From Gavia stellata (lineage: Eukaryota > Chordata > Aves > Gaviiformes > Gaviidae), in contig NC_082603.1 in the NCBI RefSeq assembly GCF_030936135.1, forward strand, positions 24,828,880 through 24,892,879: a DNA stretch of 64,000 bases, in the 5' to 3' direction. Positions 59,951 to 64,000 of this stretch are shown here, one piece after another. The position numbers and the translations under genes were made by a program. The notes below the pieces were generated by a model. That model had not been told where the DNA came from, made no database searches, and saw only the letters and a program-made list of their open reading frames with translations. How positions within the stretch are numbered: position 1 is the stretch's first letter; every line of letters begins with the position of its first letter.

Positions 59951-61708
59951 ATATTTACACGGTTGCATAAGCCCCCAACAACTCCAAATGTGCCAGTGGC
60001 TGCAGTTTCCTGACCTCCAGTTTCCGATCAGCCTGGGGTGCAGCAGCGGGGCGGGTGTACCCAGGACTGCAGCGCTGACCAGGATGCCCTTGGCATCCCT
60101 CGCTCCCCCTCTCCCCCTCGGTCTCCGTGGCGAGAACTCGACGGGAAAGTTATTTAAAATTTGGAAGAGAGCACAATCCGTTAATGCGAGATACATAATC
60201 TGGTAATTTAGCAATGATGTCTGTAAGGATGGGTGCCAAATGAGGAAGCGCAGAGATGATGTCCACTCATCTTCACAATTAATAACAGTCAGTGGAGCGG
60301 CTGGGTACAGGATGGGAGAGAGGAAATGTTATCACTGAACTGCATTAAAGCCACAGAGTGGATTTCATACACTTTGTTAACCTAGGCTCCCTCATTCATG
60401 GAGTACAAAAGGCACTCCATTAGGGAGACACTCTTTCACTAAGTTTTATTTGAGATGTTTGACCCTCTGGATTTAAGAGGCACAATTTGTAACAGCTTTT
60501 TATTATTATATGATTTTTCTGGCCCTTTGAGCTCCAGCGGCTAGTATATTGTTTCAAAGTTATAGTCCTTGTATTTTAAGCTGGGTTGTGGGGCCTGAAT
60601 GGCAGGCGGCGGAAGCTTAAAAGAAAAGACACGAGATTGATTGGGGGAGAAAATAACAACACAAAAAGCTGGAGCGAACTGGGGGAGACACAGAAAGGAG
60701 CATTTTCCCTTTTTTCGCCCTGGGAGGGGGTTGCGGCTGGCTGGGTGGCTGCAGCCAACCTAGGAGGCTCAGCAAGATGCGAGGCAGAAATTTTGTTAAC
60801 ATTTTCCTCTAAATGTTAATGGCACATCCAGGGCAGTTTACAAATCTACTTAAGAGTGAGTGCATTAGGAACTAAAATTACTGATCCATTCTCTCTTGTC
60901 CCCGACCCGAAAGGCAGACGCTTGCAGAGATCAGATGGCAGAAGCACCCATTATGATTTTAAATATTGTCAGAGACGCCAGGCATTTTACTGGGGAAGTC
61001 TCTTCTCCTTTGGCTAACAGGGACTGTGCGTGCACGCGTGGGTGTTTGTGTATTGCACACACGCACCCGTACACAGTCACATTCCTACATTCCAACAGGG
61101 TATATACATACACGATGGTATCAAGTACTGTGTGTGCAAGTACTTACCTACCCGTACATACTGTGAGAGTGAGAGAAAATACATGTCTGTTATGTACGTG
61201 TTAGGCATCGTGTGCAGTATAACCACATATGATGGCTTATTTGGGTAACTGTACAATAGATATTTTTATGTTGGTTCCGCACGCACGTACCCCCCAAGCA
61301 AATAGTGGTGTCTGTATGTGTGGGCTTTCTTAAGTTTATTGCATTTATAGGTACATGCTTCTTTTGCCATATAAAATTCCAGTTATAATTTGGAGTTACT
61401 ATCTTAATTTTAGACCGAACCTTGTTTATTAGTGGGTTATTAAATCTGCATGTTATTATGTCTGGTTTGCCTTTCATTCATCTGCACTGGATGATACCCT
61501 TTAACCTGGAGGGCCAGGGCTGATTCCACTAGTGTGTGAAGTTGTCTATTGATTTTCTTGAATGAGAACAGTGGCGTGTCTCCGGCCGGTGGGTTGTAAC
61601 ACATGTGGCCACCCTGCTGCTGGAGCTGAGCGCGGGGATGGGGACGCAGGGAGATGAGCGCAGAAACCTAACCGGTTGTGCTTTCTTTTCTTTTCTGTTT
61701 CCTTGCAG

Positions 61709-62449
61709 TGTTCGGAGGGTGATGATGCTCCAGTAATTTTCCCCACTCCATTCTCAGGCATCGCTTTGCCTTCCTTCCAGGGAAGATTGTTCCGCTTGTG
61801 ATCCTGCTGAGGAAAGAGACTCCGATGGACTTACACCGGGCAGCGTTCAAGATGGAGAACTCGCCCTATCTCCCCAACCCGCTGGCCTCCCCAGCACTGA
61901 TGGTTCTCGCCTCCACCGCCGAAGCCAGCCGTGATGCTTCCATTCCTTGCCAGCAGCCGAGGCCTTTCGGGGTCCCTGTGTCAGCAGATAAGGACGTGCA
62001 TATTCCCTTTACCAATGGCTCATATACTTTTGCCTCCATGTATCACCGGCAAGGTGGGGTGCCGGGAGCGTTTGCAAACCGTGACTTTCCTCCGTCCTTG
62101 CTTCACCTCCACCCCCAGTTTGCACCCCCCAACCTGGACTGCACCCCGATCAGTATGTTGAACCACAGCGGCGTTGGGGCTTTCCGCCCCTTTGCATCTA
62201 CTGAAGACCGGGAGAGCTACCAGTCAGCCTTTACGCCGGCCAAGCGCCTGAAAAACTGCCATGACACTGACTCACCCCATCTGCGCTTCTCCGACGCTGA
62301 TGGGAAGGAGTACGAGTTTGGCACGCAGCTCCCCTCCAGCTCCCCCGGCTCCCTCAAAGTTGATGATACGGGGAAGAAGATCTTTGCCGTTTCTGGCCTC
62401 ATTTCTGACCGGGAGACCTCATCCAGTCCTGAAGACCGAAGTGACAGAT
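61709..62449 (+). CDS. RNF220: RNF220 first coding exon (5' UTR 61709-61824, CDS from 61825)
   Basis: This exon encodes the N-terminal 208 residues plus the first base of Cys209 of RNF220, a RING E3 ubiquitin ligase. The start MDLHRAAFKMENSPYLPNPL and segments such as TFASMYHRQGGVPGAFANRD and SAFTPAKRLKNCHD are nearly identical to mammalian RNF220. In mammals RNF220 ubiquitinates Sin3B, stabilises beta-catenin with USP7, and works with ZC4H2 in neural patterning. The region is Pro/Ser-rich and probably disordered; the RING lies at the C-terminus outside the window. The ATG at 61825 is chosen because two in-frame TGA codons (61720 and 61723) lie upstream. The frame could extend only from a GTG at 61798, which is not needed. 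The acceptor is TTTCCTTGCAG at 61708. The donor GTAAGT at 62450 leaves phase 1. A second acceptor-like CAG at 61780 would only shorten the 5' UTR. Confidence 0.97.
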
Positions 62450-64000
62450 GTAAGTACCTCCGTTGACTTGTTGGTTCTTCTTTAGTTGCGCCTCGTTGAG
62501 ATACTCAACAGGTGATTGTCCCGCAGTGCTGTGGTTCCTGCTGATGGCAGAGGAAAACCAGCCTTTCCTGCCTGCCAGGCTCAACCACGCAGTATTGCCT
62601 TGTCTCTTCTAAATGGACATTGACAGATTTTAAGGTGAGGTGGTGCTCTTGAAGGAAACTTGTCTTCCAGCACACAGCTGGAGAGACAATGTTGACCATG
62701 CAGAAGGCTTTCCGTGCCCCAGTGCAAGGCTATAGGTGTTGATACATATATGTGTGTAAACAGGGATTATATGTGTGTAAACAAGGATTCAGCTGGAGTG
62801 TGTAGCCAGAAACTTTCCCAGAGCTTGCAGCAAACGTGTACCCCCTGCTTCTTCAGGTATTCCTTTCTGACCTTTTCTTCATGCACATCATTCTTAGAGC
62901 AAATGCATCACCTTCAGGATTTGTGCCTCAGGACAGGACAAAAGTGTCTTTTCCTCTGTTTAACTTAAGACTGTTTCTAGCCACCGAGCTCCCTCTTTGA
63001 GACATAAACCTGAATGCATTCTTACAATTCAGTAAGCTGTTTCCTGACATCTGCCGTGTGCTTTCTCTGAGTGTTTCTCCCCTTTGGTGCCTGTTGAAAG
63101 GCGATGTGCCCTTTCACAGATCGGTGGTAGGACCGAAGAAAACCAGTCCGCATGCTCGTGACGGTAACTCCCTGCTCCCCCACCACCTTGCCCCTTGCGG
63201 TGTTGCCCACCCAGAGGGGCAGAGCTGTCCTCCGGGAAGGGCAGGCTTCCAGCTTTGCTGAGCTGGGAGGTGACCCACCATGGGGAGTGGTCGGGGGGGC
63301 AGCAGTGTGGTACCCCGAAGAAGAGCGCTAACTTACGATGAGAGTTTTCCTGTAAATGCAGTCGTATAGACCAAGGAGCGAGTGGTTTGCTTTGCTTTTC
63401 ATGTGGGCTCCTTTGTTCTGTTGAATTTTCTTCTAGAAAACAATTCTGTTATTGTTGTTATTATTACTGTATTTTTTTTAACACAAACCTGCTGCACCGT
63501 TCCATCCTCTCCCTTTCAGATGTGATTTTTCTTCTCCCCTTTATGACGCCGAAGAGAGTAATAGAGACATTGTGGCTCTCTCTCCCCTGTCGGCACTGCT
63601 TCCTCAGGCTGTCTCCTTGAATTAGGCACTGTGCTAACTTACCGGCGCTAAAAGGCATCTGCCTAAACCCAGCGTACCTTTTCAATAAAAGTCATCATAA
63701 AATCAACCTGCCTTGTAAATCCATCGCTCTTTGGTTTTGAAATATGCTGCAAGTGTGTCTTTTATGTCGGCGTTTGCAAGGGCAGGACAATTCCCACTGA
63801 AGGCAGAAGCCGTGTATTCCTTGCACTATGAATGCGATCTCTTATTTGTCTCCCCCCTCTCCTTCTGATCCACCCCCGACCGTGCTACTTTTTGTGCCGT
63901 AAGCTCCTTTCATTGTTCAGCATCTCCTCTCCCTTCTTTTGGGTCTGTAGGGGAAGAGGCTGTAGGTGGGAGCACGTATGGATGTGTATGTGTATAAACT
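62450..64000 (+). other. RNF220: RNF220 intron 2 (partial), runs off the right edge
   Basis: It begins with GTAAGTACC. The four codons read through after the donor before a stop are intronic. It contains a 21-bp near-perfect tandem duplication (62748-62789). No second coding exon occurs before the window ends; the next exon should begin with the Lys-rich KKKAAA-like segment, which is not seen. Confidence 0.85.
62748..62789. repeat. 21-bp tandem duplication
   Basis: ATATGTGTGTAAACAGGGAT is followed directly by ATATGTGTGTAAACAAGGAT, one mismatch, two units of 21 bases. Confidence 0.9.

Larger units (their letters stand above)
55298..61708 (+). other. RNF220: RNF220 intron 1
   Basis: About 6.4 kb from the probable exon 1 donor to the first coding exon. 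It includes a second CpG island (56800-57790) with heptamer and hexamer repeats. From about 57900 to 61700 it is repeat-poor, AT-rich DNA with many TAAT-type motifs, listed as candidate enhancers. It ends in a good polypyrimidine tract and CAG. Confidence 0.7.

Noticed and set aside
61798..61824. Upstream extension of the RNF220 frame (nine residues from a GTG)
   Set aside because: GTG is an unlikely start in a vertebrate mRNA when the conserved ATG follows at 61825, and the known protein begins at that ATG.
62450..62466. Last residues KYLR after Cys209 in the RNF220 frame
   Set aside because: They are intron readthrough past a perfect GTAAGT donor.
1..64000. Search for an exotic system (CRISPR array, integron, phage or defence island)
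   Set aside because: No direct-repeat/spacer array and no prokaryotic-style operon. The DNA is intron-rich vertebrate sequence.

Overview
The window looks like nuclear DNA from a bird. The evidence is avian-type CR1 LINE copies (clearest at 6241-6735), short coding exons in long introns, CpG-island promoters, and two recognisable vertebrate genes head to head. No bacterial, plasmid, phage or CRISPR feature is present. Most long ORFs here are chance open frames in GC-rich or intronic DNA.

Left part (1 to about 35.2 kb, minus strand): the 5' two thirds of ERI3, a DEDDh-family 3'-5' exoribonuclease. Four coding exons can be placed to the base: 25096-25370, 10721-10837, 4366-4425 and 2027-2118. 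Their splice sites and phases join into one continuous reading frame carrying the Exo I (DFE) and Exo II (GDWD) motifs. The C-terminal exons, with the His-Asp Exo III motif, lie beyond position 1. A CpG island at about 34.56-35.48 kb is the promoter, with Sp1, NRF1 and ZNF143-type sites and a first-exon donor at 35096. A small CpG patch with an in-phase ATG and a good donor at 26653 may be an alternative first exon. Intron 2 carries a fused 5S rRNA/tRNA-derived element resembling AmnSINE1 (19095-19330).

Middle part (about 35.5-54.4 kb): intergenic. I see no gene, only old CR1 and MIR-like fragments, microsatellites, a polypyrimidine tract and short tandem duplications.

Right part (about 54.4-64 kb, plus strand): the 5' end of RNF220, a RING E3 ubiquitin ligase. 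Two CpG islands (about 54.38-55.72 and 56.80-57.79 kb) hold a probable non-coding first exon ending at 55297, a Z-DNA-prone GT/GC tract, a GGTGCCC heptamer repeat and ten perfect GGGGCC hexamers. The first coding exon is 61709-62449 (ATG at 61825). The rest of RNF220 lies to the right of the window.

The divergent ERI3/RNF220 arrangement matches the order I know from mammals. The strongest items for follow-up are the GGGGCC array in the promoter-proximal intron of RNF220, the AmnSINE1-like element, the candidate second ERI3 promoter, and the repeat-poor, AT-rich blocks that look like conserved regulatory elements in RNF220 intron 1 and the ERI3 introns.
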